Positions 1-6,874 of a DNA stretch of 13,307 bases are shown one piece after another. How positions within the stretch are numbered: position 1 is the stretch's first letter; every line of letters begins with the position of its first letter. The notes under the pieces were generated by a model. The model did not search any database. It was not told where the DNA came from and was given only the letters and a program-made list of their open reading frames with translations. Source of the stretch: Oscillospiraceae bacterium (lineage in GTDB: Bacteria; Bacillota; Clostridia; Oscillospirales; Oscillospiraceae); contig JAQXJQ010000128.1 of NCBI GenBank assembly GCA_029009035.1, positions 1-13,307 of the forward strand. Reading direction: 5' to 3'. The position numbers and the translations under genes were made by a program.

Positions 1-850
1 CTTCCTCAGTATCTTCTCCCACGGCCTGATGTCCTTTGCCGCCGTGTGCATGATCGTGGCCTGCCTCATTATTATGGGCAGCTTCGCCCTGGTGGCGGTG
101 AATGCCGACAATATGCTGGGCAAGCTGGAGAGCGAAAACGAGTTTCTGGCCTACATCGACGAGGAGTACAACGAGGCGCAGATCGAGGCGCTGATGAACC
201 GTGTGCGAAATACCCCCAATGTTGCGGAGGTCACATTTGTCAGCCGTGAGGAGGCAAAGGAGGCTTATCTGGCGGGCAGAGAGCAGGACGGACTGTATGC
301 CACATTGCCGGACGAGGTGTTCCGGGACCGGCTGGCCATCCGGGTGCAGGATCTGAGTCTGTTCAACCAGACCGTGAATGCCGTGGACAGGCTGGAGGGT
401 GTGGTCAAGCACCGCGCCGAGGGCGAAGTGGCCGAGGGCTTTGTGGCGGTACGCAATGTGGCCACGGCGCTGGCCACCATTCTGGTGGTGATCCTGGCCT
501 GCGTCTCCCTGTTTATCATCGCCAATACCATCCGTCTGGCCACCTTTGCCCGCCGTGAGGAGATCGCCATTATGAAGATGTGCGGCGCCACCAACGGGTT
601 TGTGCGCTGGCCCTTTGTGGTGGAGGGATTGCTGCTGGGTATTTTCGGCGCGGTCATCGCATTCTTCCTGGAGTGGCTGATCTACAGCCTTGTTTACCGC
701 GCCGTGGTGCAGAGCGGAGTCAACACCCTGTTCACCGTGATCCCCTTCAAGCCCATCCTGCCCCGTATTCTGGGTGCTTTCGTGTTGGGCGGCGTGTTGA
801 TCGGCGCAGGCGGTTCCGGGTTTGCCATCCGTCGTTTCCTGCGGGTCTGA
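1..850 (+). CDS. ftsX: Cell division ABC transporter permease FtsX (5' end cut by window)
   Basis: Membrane subunit of the FtsEX complex, which transmits ATP hydrolysis by FtsE through the membrane to switch on a peptidoglycan hydrolase at the septum. The first complete codon is at base 2. Nine residues precede an internal Met at base 29, and the true start with the cytoplasmic N-terminus lies outside the window. Numbering from that Met: TM1 about 2-27, an extracellular domain about 30-145, TM2 146-168, TM3 about 197-222 and TM4 about 245-267. The cytoplasmic stretch after TM2 (RREEIAIMKMCGATNGFVRW, 175-194) is the hallmark of the FtsX/MacB-type permease fold. One long extracellular loop and four TMs fit FtsX rather than a lipoprotein exporter. 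The M23 hydrolase gene starts 12 bases downstream, so the two are surely co-transcribed. ftsE is expected just upstream. Confidence 0.95.
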   Translation, partial: FLSIFSHGLMSFAAVCMIVACLIIMGSFALVAVNADNMLGKLESENEFLAYIDEEYNEAQIEALMNRVRNTPNVAEVTFVSREEAKEAYLAGREQDGLYATLPDEVFRDRLAIRVQDLSLFNQTVNAVDRLEGVVKHRAEGEVAEGFVAVRNVATALATILVVILACVSLFIIANTIRLATFARREEIAIMKMCGATNGFVRWPFVVEGLLLGIFGAVIAFFLEWLIYSLVYRAVVQSGVNTLFTVIPFKPILPRILGAFVLGGVLIGAGGSGFAIRRFLRV

Positions 851-862
851 GAGGAGAAAACC

Positions 863-2095
863 ATGAAAAAAAGAACGCAGCGGATCATTGTCATCCTGGT
901 GGCAGCGGCGATGATCCTGTCCGTACTGATCCCGGCGCTGTCTGTGATGGCGGGGGCGACGGTGACAAAGGACGACATTGCCAATATCAAAGGCGAACTG
1001 GCCGATATCACCGCCCAGAAGAACGAGGCGCAGAAAAGGCTCAATGCCATCCGGGGCGACCTCTCCAAGGCCAAGGAACAGGTGGAGCTGATCCAGGGGC
1101 AGATCGTGCGCACGGAGGCGCAGATCCTGGCCAGCCAGCGCCTGCTGGATCAGTACGATCTGGAGATCCAGGACAAGGAGGAGGATATCGCACAGCTGGA
1201 GGAGCAGGAGGAGCAGCAGTACCGGCAGTTCTGCGAGCATGTGCGCTGGATGGAGGAGACGGGCAGCGTTTCCTATCTCTCGATCCTGTTCCGGGCGGCC
1301 AGTTTCGGCGAGATGCTGGACTACACCACCCTCATCGGCGACATTATGGATTACAGCAACGGCATTATCGACCGGCTGAAGGCCACCCAGAGCCAGCTGT
1401 CCGGCGCCCGGGATGACCTGCAGCTTCTGCGTGACGATCAGTCTGCGGCTCAAAGTGAGCTGGAGAGCCAGAAGTCGGAGCTGGAGCTGCAGGAGCAGGA
1501 GGCCAGCGAGCTGGTCGGCCAGATCTCCGCCTCCGCCAGCGAGTATGCCGCCGAGGTACGGGCCCTGGCCGCGGATGAGGCCAAGATCAAGAAGGAGCTG
1601 GCCGAGGCGGAGCGAAAGTACGCCGAGCAGCTTGCCAACCTCAATGTGAGCGGTGCATGGTATTGGCCCCTGCCCGGACGGTACAAGCTGTCCTCCCTGT
1701 TCGGCTCCCGGCGCGATCCCATCACCGGGAGGGCTGACAACCACACCGGTACCGATATTCCCGCCCTGTCCGGCGAGAATATCCATGCCGCCCAGGCGGG
1801 CGTGGTGACCACGGTGGGCACCAACAAGTATTCCTCCTACGGCTACTACTGCATCATCAGCCACGGAAACGGCAGGGCGACGCTGTATGCCCATATGAAG
1901 ACCCTGCCCATCGTCAAGGAGGGTCAGACGGTCGCCAAGGGACAGGTCATCGGTTATGTGGGCACCACCGGCCGGTCCACCGGCAACCACCTGCACTTTG
2001 AGCTGCGCGTCAACGGCAACCGCTCCGATGTATTGAAACTCTACTCCGGTATGACCTTCACTTCCCCCAGCGGCGGAACGATCAAAGGCGGCTGA
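863..2095 (+). CDS. Coiled-coil M23 (LytM) peptidoglycan hydrolase, EnvC/PcsB-type FtsEX partner
   Basis: A 410-aa exported murein endopeptidase, likely the effector activated by FtsEX. A signal peptide or signal anchor spans about residues 7-31. Two long Glu/Gln-rich coiled coils (about 35-118 and 165-262) flank a short helical segment (120-165) containing SYLSILFRAASFGEML, the layout of the EnvC/PcsB N-terminal domain. The C-terminal M23 domain (about 267-400) keeps all zinc and catalytic residues: H294 and D298 (HTGTD), H344 (YAHM), and H376 and H378 (HLHFE). Unlike E. coli EnvC, whose LytM site is degenerate and which only activates amidases, this protein should cleave peptide crosslinks itself (inference). 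The start ATG has an AGGAG site (GAGAGGAGAAAACC) and lies 12 bases after ftsX. A perfect terminator hairpin follows the stop. A name such as envC would imply the wrong mechanism, so no symbol is given. Confidence 0.92.
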   Translation: MKKRTQRIIVILVAAAMILSVLIPALSVMAGATVTKDDIANIKGELADITAQKNEAQKRLNAIRGDLSKAKEQVELIQGQIVRTEAQILASQRLLDQYDLEIQDKEEDIAQLEEQEEQQYRQFCEHVRWMEETGSVSYLSILFRAASFGEMLDYTTLIGDIMDYSNGIIDRLKATQSQLSGARDDLQLLRDDQSAAQSELESQKSELELQEQEASELVGQISASASEYAAEVRALAADEAKIKKELAEAERKYAEQLANLNVSGAWYWPLPGRYKLSSLFGSRRDPITGRADNHTGTDIPALSGENIHAAQAGVVTTVGTNKYSSYGYYCIISHGNGRATLYAHMKTLPIVKEGQTVAKGQVIGYVGTTGRSTGNHLHFELRVNGNRSDVLKLYSGMTFTSPSGGTIKGG

Positions 2096-2101
2096 GATAC
2101 G

Positions 2102-2135
2102 AAAACAGGGGCACAAAGGTGCCCCTGTTTTGTTT
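2102..2135 (+). terminator. Intrinsic terminator between the M23 and S41 genes
   Basis: A perfect 13-bp stem (AAAACAGGGGCAC at 2102-2114 with its complement at 2119-2131), a 4-base AAAG loop, and a T-rich tail ending TTTTGTTT. It begins 6 bases after the M23 stop and ends just before the ribosome site of the S41 gene, so it sits inside the only possible leader of that gene. It may terminate most transcripts and let some through. Confidence 0.88.
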
Positions 2136-2137
2136 CC

Positions 2138-2144
2138 GAGGAGG
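2138..2144 (+). promoter_or_regulatory. Ribosome binding site that fixes the S41 start
   Basis: GAGGAGG, 7 bases before the ATG at 2152. An in-frame GTG at 2119 would give 11 more residues, but it lies in the 3' arm of the terminator hairpin and has no ribosome site. The start at 2152 is therefore preferred. Confidence 0.88.
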
Positions 2145-2151
2145 AACAGCG

Positions 2152-3297
2152 ATGGAACAAAAGCAATATGAAAAGAAACGCAGGAGAAGGCTGCCCGGCT
2201 GGGCAAAGCTCGCCGTGACGGCTGTGCTCACCTTTGCGCTGACGGTGGGAGCGTTCTGCCTGGTGATGGGGCGCAGCGGAATGTCTCTGGTGGAGGGGTG
2301 GCTCCTGGCCCGCCATGCATTCGTGGACCGGACGGTGGATTTTGATGCCGCCGCGGACCGGGCGCTGTCCGCCCTTGTGGAGGGGTTGGGAGACCGCTGG
2401 TCCTGCTATCTGGACCCCGAGTGGAACCGTTATGCGGCTGAGAGCCGCACCAACAGCTATGTGGGCGTGGGCGTTACCGTGAGCTATGAACGGGAGGAGG
2501 GCCTGCTGGTGAGATCCGTGACGCCCGGCGGACCTGCGGAGCAGGCCGGGATCACCACCGGCGATCTGATCGTGGCTGTGGACGGCGTCTCCGTTGCCGG
2601 CGAAATGCGGGACAGCGCCGCCGGGTTGATCCGCGGAGAGGAGGGAAGCCGGGTCGTCCTCACGCTGCTGCGCGCCGGAGATGTGACGGAGGATGTGACC
2701 TGTACCCGCGCGCGCTTTACGACGCCTCCCGCCACGGGGGAGATGCTGGAGGGGCAGATCGGATATGTGCGCCTGAACAACTTCTATCTGGGCTCCGCCC
2801 ACAGCTTCCGTGTTGCGGTGGAAGAGCTGCTGGAGCAGGGGGCGCAGGGGCTGGTCATTGACCTGCGGGACAATCCCGGAGGCTATGTGGATGAGCTGAA
2901 GCTCATTCTGGACTTTCTGCTGCCCGAGGGGCCGGTGTTTACCCAGGGCTCCCGCTGGTGGTTCCCCAGCGTCTACAAATCGGACGCCGACTGTGTGGAG
3001 GTGCCTATGGTGGCCATCGTGAACGGAGAGACCTACTCCGCCGCGGAGCTGCTGGCTGCCCAGCTGCGGGAGAGCGTGAACGCGCCCATCGTGGGAGAGC
3101 CCACCTGCGGCAAGGGCTATTCTCAGATCACCTTCCCCATGCCCAACGGCGGCGGCTTTAACCTGTCTACCGCTACTTATGCCACAGGCAGCGGCCACTC
3201 GCTCATCGGCGAGGGGCTGATCCCCGATGTGGAGATCTCCCTCATCCCGGGCGGGGATGACCAGCTGGAGGCGGCCGTTTCGCTCCTGACCAAATGA
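2152..3297 (+). CDS. S41 family C-terminal processing peptidase (CtpA/CtpB-like) with PDZ domain
   Basis: A 381-aa membrane-anchored serine protease acting outside the cytoplasmic membrane. It has a basic N-terminus (KKRRRR near residue 8), one signal-anchor helix (about 19-39), a PDZ domain (about 103-185; YVGVGVTV and GGPAEQAGITTGDLIVAVDG), then the S41 core. Catalytic residues fit the family Ser-Lys-Gln arrangement: S296 in NGETYSAAE, K321 exactly 25 residues later in TCGKG, and Q325. The usual GSASASE motif is altered to GETYSAAE, but the nucleophile position is kept. In B. subtilis ctpB also lies near ftsEX, so the neighbourhood is a known one. The substrate is unknown; relatives process a sporulation protease regulator or wall hydrolases. 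No convincing promoter is visible in the 56-base gap after the M23 gene, so expression probably relies on read-through of the terminator there. Confidence 0.92.
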   Translation: MEQKQYEKKRRRRLPGWAKLAVTAVLTFALTVGAFCLVMGRSGMSLVEGWLLARHAFVDRTVDFDAAADRALSALVEGLGDRWSCYLDPEWNRYAAESRTNSYVGVGVTVSYEREEGLLVRSVTPGGPAEQAGITTGDLIVAVDGVSVAGEMRDSAAGLIRGEEGSRVVLTLLRAGDVTEDVTCTRARFTTPPATGEMLEGQIGYVRLNNFYLGSAHSFRVAVEELLEQGAQGLVIDLRDNPGGYVDELKLILDFLLPEGPVFTQGSRWWFPSVYKSDADCVEVPMVAIVNGETYSAAELLAAQLRESVNAPIVGEPTCGKGYSQITFPMPNGGGFNLSTATYATGSGHSLIGEGLIPDVEISLIPGGDDQLEAAVSLLTK

Positions 3298-3302
3298 AGA
3301 GA

Positions 3303-3337
3303 GCCCGTTGCAGAATGTTCATCATTCTGCAACGGGC
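3303..3337. terminator. Shared terminator between the convergent S41 and degV genes
   Basis: A perfect 15-bp stem (GCCCGTTGCAGAATG at 3303-3317 with its complement at 3323-3337) and a 5-base loop, between the S41 stop (3297) and the degV stop (3351). The plus-strand tail (GGTTGTTGTGTTT) and the minus-strand tail (TCTCTTCATTT) are both moderately U-rich. It probably works in both directions. Confidence 0.85.
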
Positions 3338-3350
3338 CCGGTTGTTGTGT

Positions 3351-4187
3351 TTACTTGCGGATGAAGAGGACGCCCAGCGTGTTGGGGCCGCAGTGAGAGG
3401 TGACAGTGCAGCCTGCGGTGGTCTCCAGGATCTCCTCAAAGCCCTCGGCCTCCAAAAGGACGTGGAGTTCGGACTGAATTTCGGGGGTGCAGCTGGTGGA
3501 GGTGATGAAGACACGCTTCTTGTCGATGTCCTTGCCGGCCAGCCGGTCTCTGGCGTAGCCGGGCAGCACCTTCGCCCACTGGCCGCGGTACTTTTTCCCC
3601 ACGCCCATCTTGCCCTCCGCCAGCAGGATGCAGGGCTTCAGGTTCAGCAGGTTGGCGCCCAGGGCAGCGGCGGAGGAGCAGCGGCCGCCCTTGGCCAGAT
3701 AATCCAGCTTGTCTACCACGAAAGAGGTGTCCACACGGGGCTTCAGATCCTCCAGCCTGGCCAAGATGGACTCCACGCTCTCGCCCCGCTGCGCGGCGGC
3801 GGCGGCCTCCAGCACGATGAAACCCTGACCGGTGGACAGATTTTCGGAGTCCACGGGGTAGACATGCTCCAGCTCCGCGGCAGCCAGACAGGCGTTCTGG
3901 TGGCAGGAGGAGAAGCCGGAGCCGATGTTGATGTGGATGACGGCGTCATACTCCTTGAGGAAGGGAGTGAAGAAGTCGATGTATTCCACGATGTTGATGG
4001 CGGCGGTGATAGGGAGCTGGCCGGTCTTGGTCACATGATCGAAAATGTTCTGAGGACAGATGTCCACACCGTCATGGTAGACCTGCTCGCCCAGGGTGAC
4101 CGCCAGGGGGAGCAGGGAAATGTTGTAGCGCTCCAACAGCTCGGGGGACAGGTCGCAGGTGCTGTCGGATGTGATTTTGATTGCCAT
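3351..4187 (-). CDS. DegV family fatty-acid-binding protein
   Basis: A 278-aa cytoplasmic DegV (FakB-like) protein. The family binds a single fatty acid and, in species with FakA, presents it for phosphorylation so exogenous fatty acids can enter phospholipids. Family signatures are present in order: SDST (7-10), TGQLPITAA (55-63, the variable form of TSQPS), GSGFSS (89-94), DSENLSTGQG (113-122), LDYLAKGGRCS (161-171) and SHCGPNTLG (264-272). The ATG at 4187 is chosen because GGGAGGG lies 6 bases upstream; an in-frame TTG at 4202 would add five residues but lacks a ribosome site. The gene is monocistronic with its own promoter and is convergent with the S41 gene. FakA (DAK2 domain) is not in the window, so the partner and the lipid bound are unknown. 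degV is a family name rather than a defined function, so no symbol is given. Confidence 0.94.
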   Translation of the reverse strand: MAIKITSDSTCDLSPELLERYNISLLPLAVTLGEQVYHDGVDICPQNIFDHVTKTGQLPITAAINIVEYIDFFTPFLKEYDAVIHINIGSGFSSCHQNACLAAAELEHVYPVDSENLSTGQGFIVLEAAAAAQRGESVESILARLEDLKPRVDTSFVVDKLDYLAKGGRCSSAAALGANLLNLKPCILLAEGKMGVGKKYRGQWAKVLPGYARDRLAGKDIDKKRVFITSTSCTPEIQSELHVLLEAEGFEEILETTAGCTVTSHCGPNTLGVLFIRK

Positions 4188-4208
4188 AGGAAGCCCTCCC
4201 AAAAACTT

Positions 4209-4220
4209 GATAGTTCTATC
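4209..4220. promoter_or_regulatory. Small palindrome in the DegV leader, possible operator
   Basis: GATAG-TT-CTATC, 5-bp arms around two bases, lying about 10-20 bases downstream of the expected transcription start of the DegV gene. A repressor bound here would block transcription. The palindrome is short and could be chance. No regulator is encoded nearby. Confidence 0.25.
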
Positions 4221-4235
4221 GTACCTGATTGGATT

Positions 4236-4263
4236 ATTATATCATGAACTTCGGTAAATGCAA
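4236..4263 (-). promoter_or_regulatory. Promoter of the DegV gene
   Basis: On the minus strand, TTGCAT (4263-4258) and a consensus TATAAT (4241-4236) are separated by 16 bases. This is a sigma-A-type arrangement about 50 bases upstream of the start codon, in a locally AT-rich patch within GC-rich DNA. Confidence 0.72.
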
Positions 4264-4349
4264 TATTTTTGTGAGAAAGGACTCCGAACAAGGGAGCTTT
4301 GGGGACTTTCCGCCGGGAGCGGCGCATATAGAAAGGGGAGGTGAGGGCC

Positions 4350-5045
4350 ATGGTGGCGTGGATTCGGTGGACAGGAGAAGGGAGAGGGGAGCCACTCCGG
4401 GAGGAGCGGTTGTGGGGTCTGGATGTGGCCTGCGCCGTGTTCGGAGGAGGTGACAGGCGGCGAGACCGGTGGCGGTTTGCCCGCATGGAGGAAAAAACAC
4501 GCAGGCTGGGGGTGAACCGGGTGCTGGTGGCGCCGGATTTTCCCTGGCGGGAGCGGTTCCGCTCCCTTCGCATCGTGCAGCCTCTTCCCCTGTATCGCCG
4601 ATGGGCGGATGTGCTGGCGCTGGGGTGGCTGGAGGGACGCCGCATCCCACCGGAGCGAAGCCGGGTCGCGCTGGCGGGAAACCATGTCTCGCCGGAGCTG
4701 CGCAGGGCGGCACTGTGCCTTGGCAGGAGGGTGCGGGAGATCGCCGTCGATGTTCCCGGCGAGGGAGGAGAGCGGTTGGCGGCGGAGCTTCGAAGGGAGT
4801 ACGGCATTCCCGTGATCCCCTTTGGGAGAGAGGGAGACCTGTCCCTTTCCTTTGAGCCCTGTCCCCGACCGGGGCAGCTGCGGCTGTGGGGGGAGGAGGC
4901 GGATCTGGACGGACTGCGGCTGCAGGCGAAAGGAGTGGAGGCGCCCATAGAGGTGGAGCCGGGGGTGCTTACCCTGTTGTGGGAGCAGGGAAAGCTGGGA
5001 AAAGAGAGGCTTCGGGTCACTTTTGCGGGGCAAAATTCGCAGTAA
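4350..5045 (+). CDS. Hypothetical arginine-rich protein
   Basis: A 231-aa protein I do not recognise. It is probably a real gene: GGAGGTG lies 6 bases before the ATG at 4350, the frame fills the gap between degV and yebC, and the yebC promoter begins right after its stop. A GTG at 4341 is possible but overlaps that ribosome site. No signal peptide or membrane helix is evident, so it should be cytoplasmic. About 37 of 231 residues are Arg while Lys is rare, and Trp is frequent near the N-terminus. The middle alternates predicted strands and helices: RVLVAPDF (57-64), RVALAGNH (105-112), VREIAVDVP (128-136) and IPVIPF (153-158). This resembles a Rossmann-type alpha/beta fold, but no Walker A loop or clear glycine-rich dinucleotide motif is present. 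The N-terminus (REERLWGLDVACAVFGGGDR) has an acidic/basic mix. No function is assigned. I could not pick a promoter, and it may have its own in 4264-4336. Confidence 0.75.
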   Translation: MVAWIRWTGEGRGEPLREERLWGLDVACAVFGGGDRRRDRWRFARMEEKTRRLGVNRVLVAPDFPWRERFRSLRIVQPLPLYRRWADVLALGWLEGRRIPPERSRVALAGNHVSPELRRAALCLGRRVREIAVDVPGEGGERLAAELRREYGIPVIPFGREGDLSLSFEPCPRPGQLRLWGEEADLDGLRLQAKGVEAPIEVEPGVLTLLWEQGKLGKERLRVTFAGQNSQ

Positions 5046-5049
5046 GCCC

Positions 5050-5078
5050 TTGCCAATGGGCGCAAAGCGTGCTATACT
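5050..5078 (+). promoter_or_regulatory. Promoter of yebC
   Basis: TTGCCA (5050-5055), a 17-base spacer, and TATACT (5073-5078) with an upstream TGC that makes it an extended -10. It starts 4 bases after the stop of the preceding gene and about 60 bases before yebC. It is among the clearest promoters in the window. Confidence 0.82.
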
Positions 5079-5138
5079 AATTGACGAATTTTTGACCGAC
5101 AGGTCTTTCAATACGAGAACGAAGGGAACGATTTCCAC

Positions 5139-5864
5139 ATGTCCGGACATTCCAAGTGGCATAATATCCAGAAAACCAAGGGCGCGGCGGACGCCAAGCG
5201 CTCTGCGGCCTTCACCAAGATCGCCAAGGAGATCATCGTGGCCGTCAAGACCGGCGGCAGCGGCGATCCCGCCAACAACTCCCGCCTGGCCACCGTCATT
5301 GCCAAGGCCCGCGCCAACAATATGCCCAACGATAACATCAAGCGCACCATTGAGAAGGCTCTGGGCTCCGGCAGCACCGACAGCTATGAGGCCGTCACCT
5401 ACGAGGGCTACGGTCCCGGCGGCGTGGCCGTCATCGTCGAGGCCCTGACCGATAACCGCAACCGCACCGCCCCCGAGGTCCGCCACATCTTCGACAAGTA
5501 CGGCGGAAACCTGGGCGCCACGGGCTGCGTGTCCTGGTCCTTCGATCAGAAGGGCGTTCTGGTCATCGAGCGCGAGGATCTGGACGAGGATACCGTGATG
5601 ATGGACGCGCTGGATTGCGGCGCCGCCGACTTCGAGCCCGAGGAGGAAGTGTTCACCGTTTACACCGCCCCCGAGGACTTTGCCGCCGTGGTGTCCGCCC
5701 TGGAGGACAAGGGCTACACCTTCCTCTCCGCCCGTGTGGAGATGGTGCCCCAGAACTATGTCTCTCTCACCGATGAGGGCGACATCAAGAACATGGAGAA
5801 GCTCATTGACCTCATGGAGGACAATGACGACGTGCAGAACGTCTGGCACAACTGGGAAGACTGA
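5139..5864 (+). CDS. yebC: YebC/PmpR (TACO1) family protein
   Basis: A 241-aa cytoplasmic protein, close to the usual length of about 240-250. It starts with the family signature MSGHSKWHNIQKTKGAADAK (1-20). The three-domain YebC fold continues with IAKARANNMPNDNIKRTIEK (about 51-70), YEGYGPGGVAVIVEALTDNR (about 88-107) and the acidic C-terminal part ending in MEDNDDVQNVWHNWED. The family was first described as DNA-binding transcription regulators. More recent work on YebC and mitochondrial TACO1 supports a translation role, easing ribosome stalling at proline-rich stretches. The ribosome site is weak (AAGGGA 11 bases before the ATG), but the start is fixed by the conserved N-terminus. The gene is monocistronic, with its own promoter and a strong terminator. 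Codon use is highly biased to GCC/ATC/AAG, suggesting strong expression. Confidence 0.97.
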   Translation: MSGHSKWHNIQKTKGAADAKRSAAFTKIAKEIIVAVKTGGSGDPANNSRLATVIAKARANNMPNDNIKRTIEKALGSGSTDSYEAVTYEGYGPGGVAVIVEALTDNRNRTAPEVRHIFDKYGGNLGATGCVSWSFDQKGVLVIEREDLDEDTVMMDALDCGAADFEPEEEVFTVYTAPEDFAAVVSALEDKGYTFLSARVEMVPQNYVSLTDEGDIKNMEKLIDLMEDNDDVQNVWHNWED

Positions 5865-5877
5865 CATACCAAAAAAG

Positions 5878-5912
5878 CCCGCTGTTTTCGCAGGAAAACA
5901 GCGGGTCTCTTT
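5878..5912 (+). terminator. Intrinsic terminator of yebC
   Basis: A 12-bp stem (CCCGCTGTTTTC at 5878-5889 with GAAAACAGCGGG at 5894-5905), a GCAG loop, and the tail TCTCTTT. It starts 13 bases after the yebC stop. Confidence 0.88.
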
Positions 5913-5954
5913 GTCCAAGTCGGGCTTCGGGACTATTTTTGCAGCGAAACCCTC

Positions 5955-5983
5955 TGGTATTTTTTCGGGCTTCATGTTATACT
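5955..5983 (+). promoter_or_regulatory. Promoter of the uppP-ftsK operon
   Basis: TATACT (5978-5983) preceded by TG at 5975-5976, an extended -10. The -35 at 17-base spacing is poor (TGGTAT, 5955-5960), as is common with extended -10 promoters. It lies about 35 bases before the uppP start and downstream of the yebC terminator. Confidence 0.65.
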
Positions 5984-6017
5984 ATGATAATACAATGATA
6001 AGATGAGGTGAGCCTGC

Positions 6018-6857
6018 ATGACGATGTTAATGGCCGTGTTCATGGGCTTTGTGCAGGGTGTGGCGGAGTTTCTGCCCATATCCAGCTCAGGGCACCTGTC
6101 TCTGCTTCAGCACTTTTTCGGGCTGGAGGAGGTGGACAATCTGTTCAATATCCTGCTCCACTTCGCTACCCTCGTTGCGGTGTGCGCGGTCTACCGGAAG
6201 GATATCGCGGATATGATCCTGGAGTTCTTCCGGGGCGTTGCGGCTCTCTTTACCCGGCGGGGTGAGCGGGAGGCATCTGAGGCTCCCGTGGGACGCCGGC
6301 TGGTGTTCATGGTGATTTTGGGTACCCTGCCTCTGGCGGTGGCGCTGTTGGTGGACGACGCGGTGGAGAGCCTGGGCAACAACCCTGTCTTTGTGGCGGT
6401 GATGCTGTTGGTCACCGGCTGCATCCTCTTCTTCTCCGACCGCATGGCCCGCGGACGCAAAACCGTGCGCACCATGACGGTGGGCGATGCGCTGATGGTG
6501 GGCGTCGCTCAGGCTGTGGCCACCATTCCCGGCCTGTCCCGCTCCGGCTGTACCATTTCCATGGGCATGATGAGAGGCTTTGACCGCAGCTTTGCCGTGC
6601 GCTATTCCTTCCTGCTTTCGCTGCCCGCCGTTCTGGGGGCGACGCTGCTGAAGGTGGTCAAGACCGTGACCGGTGGGGGCGTCGATCTGTCCCTGCTGCC
6701 CAAGTACATCGTCGGCATGGTGGTCGCCGGTGTGGTGGGGTATTTCTCCATCCGCCTGGTGCAGCTGCTGGCCAGCAAGGGTAAATTCGGAAAATTTGCG
6801 TATTACTGCTGGATCGCCGGCGCTGTGGCGCTGGTGGCTATGCTGGTGCTGCGCTGA
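6018..6857 (+). CDS. uppP: Undecaprenyl-diphosphate phosphatase UppP (BacA)
   Basis: A 279-aa polytopic membrane enzyme, the expected length. It dephosphorylates undecaprenyl diphosphate to the monophosphate carrier that is reused for peptidoglycan and other wall polymers; extra copies give bacitracin resistance. Both active-site motifs are intact: E17 followed by PISSSGH (20-26), and PGLSRSG (171-177) with R175. About eight hydrophobic segments are visible, ending in AGAVALVAMLVLR. The ATG at 6018 has GAGGTGA 6 bases upstream. ftsK begins 17 bases after the stop with no terminator between, so the pair forms an operon. The link is loose: one recycles the wall carrier and the other works at the septum. 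Confidence 0.96.
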   Translation: MTMLMAVFMGFVQGVAEFLPISSSGHLSLLQHFFGLEEVDNLFNILLHFATLVAVCAVYRKDIADMILEFFRGVAALFTRRGEREASEAPVGRRLVFMVILGTLPLAVALLVDDAVESLGNNPVFVAVMLLVTGCILFFSDRMARGRKTVRTMTVGDALMVGVAQAVATIPGLSRSGCTISMGMMRGFDRSFAVRYSFLLSLPAVLGATLLKVVKTVTGGGVDLSLLPKYIVGMVVAGVVGYFSIRLVQLLASKGKFGKFAYYCWIAGAVALVAMLVLR

Positions 6858-6874
6858 GAGAAAGGACGGACAAG

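Noticed and set aside
2041..3198. A 385-codon minus-strand frame across the S41 gene
   Set aside because: Antisense shadow, His/Gly/Gln-rich, covering the terminator and overlapping conserved S41 codons.
5918..5940. AGTC...GACT stem followed by TATTTTT as a second terminator after yebC
   Set aside because: Only four base pairs with a 9-base loop; the 12-bp hairpin just upstream already explains termination.
4242..5975. A 577-codon minus-strand frame across the hypothetical gene and yebC
   Set aside because: It runs antisense to yebC, its promoter and its terminator, has low-complexity composition, and lacks a ribosome site.
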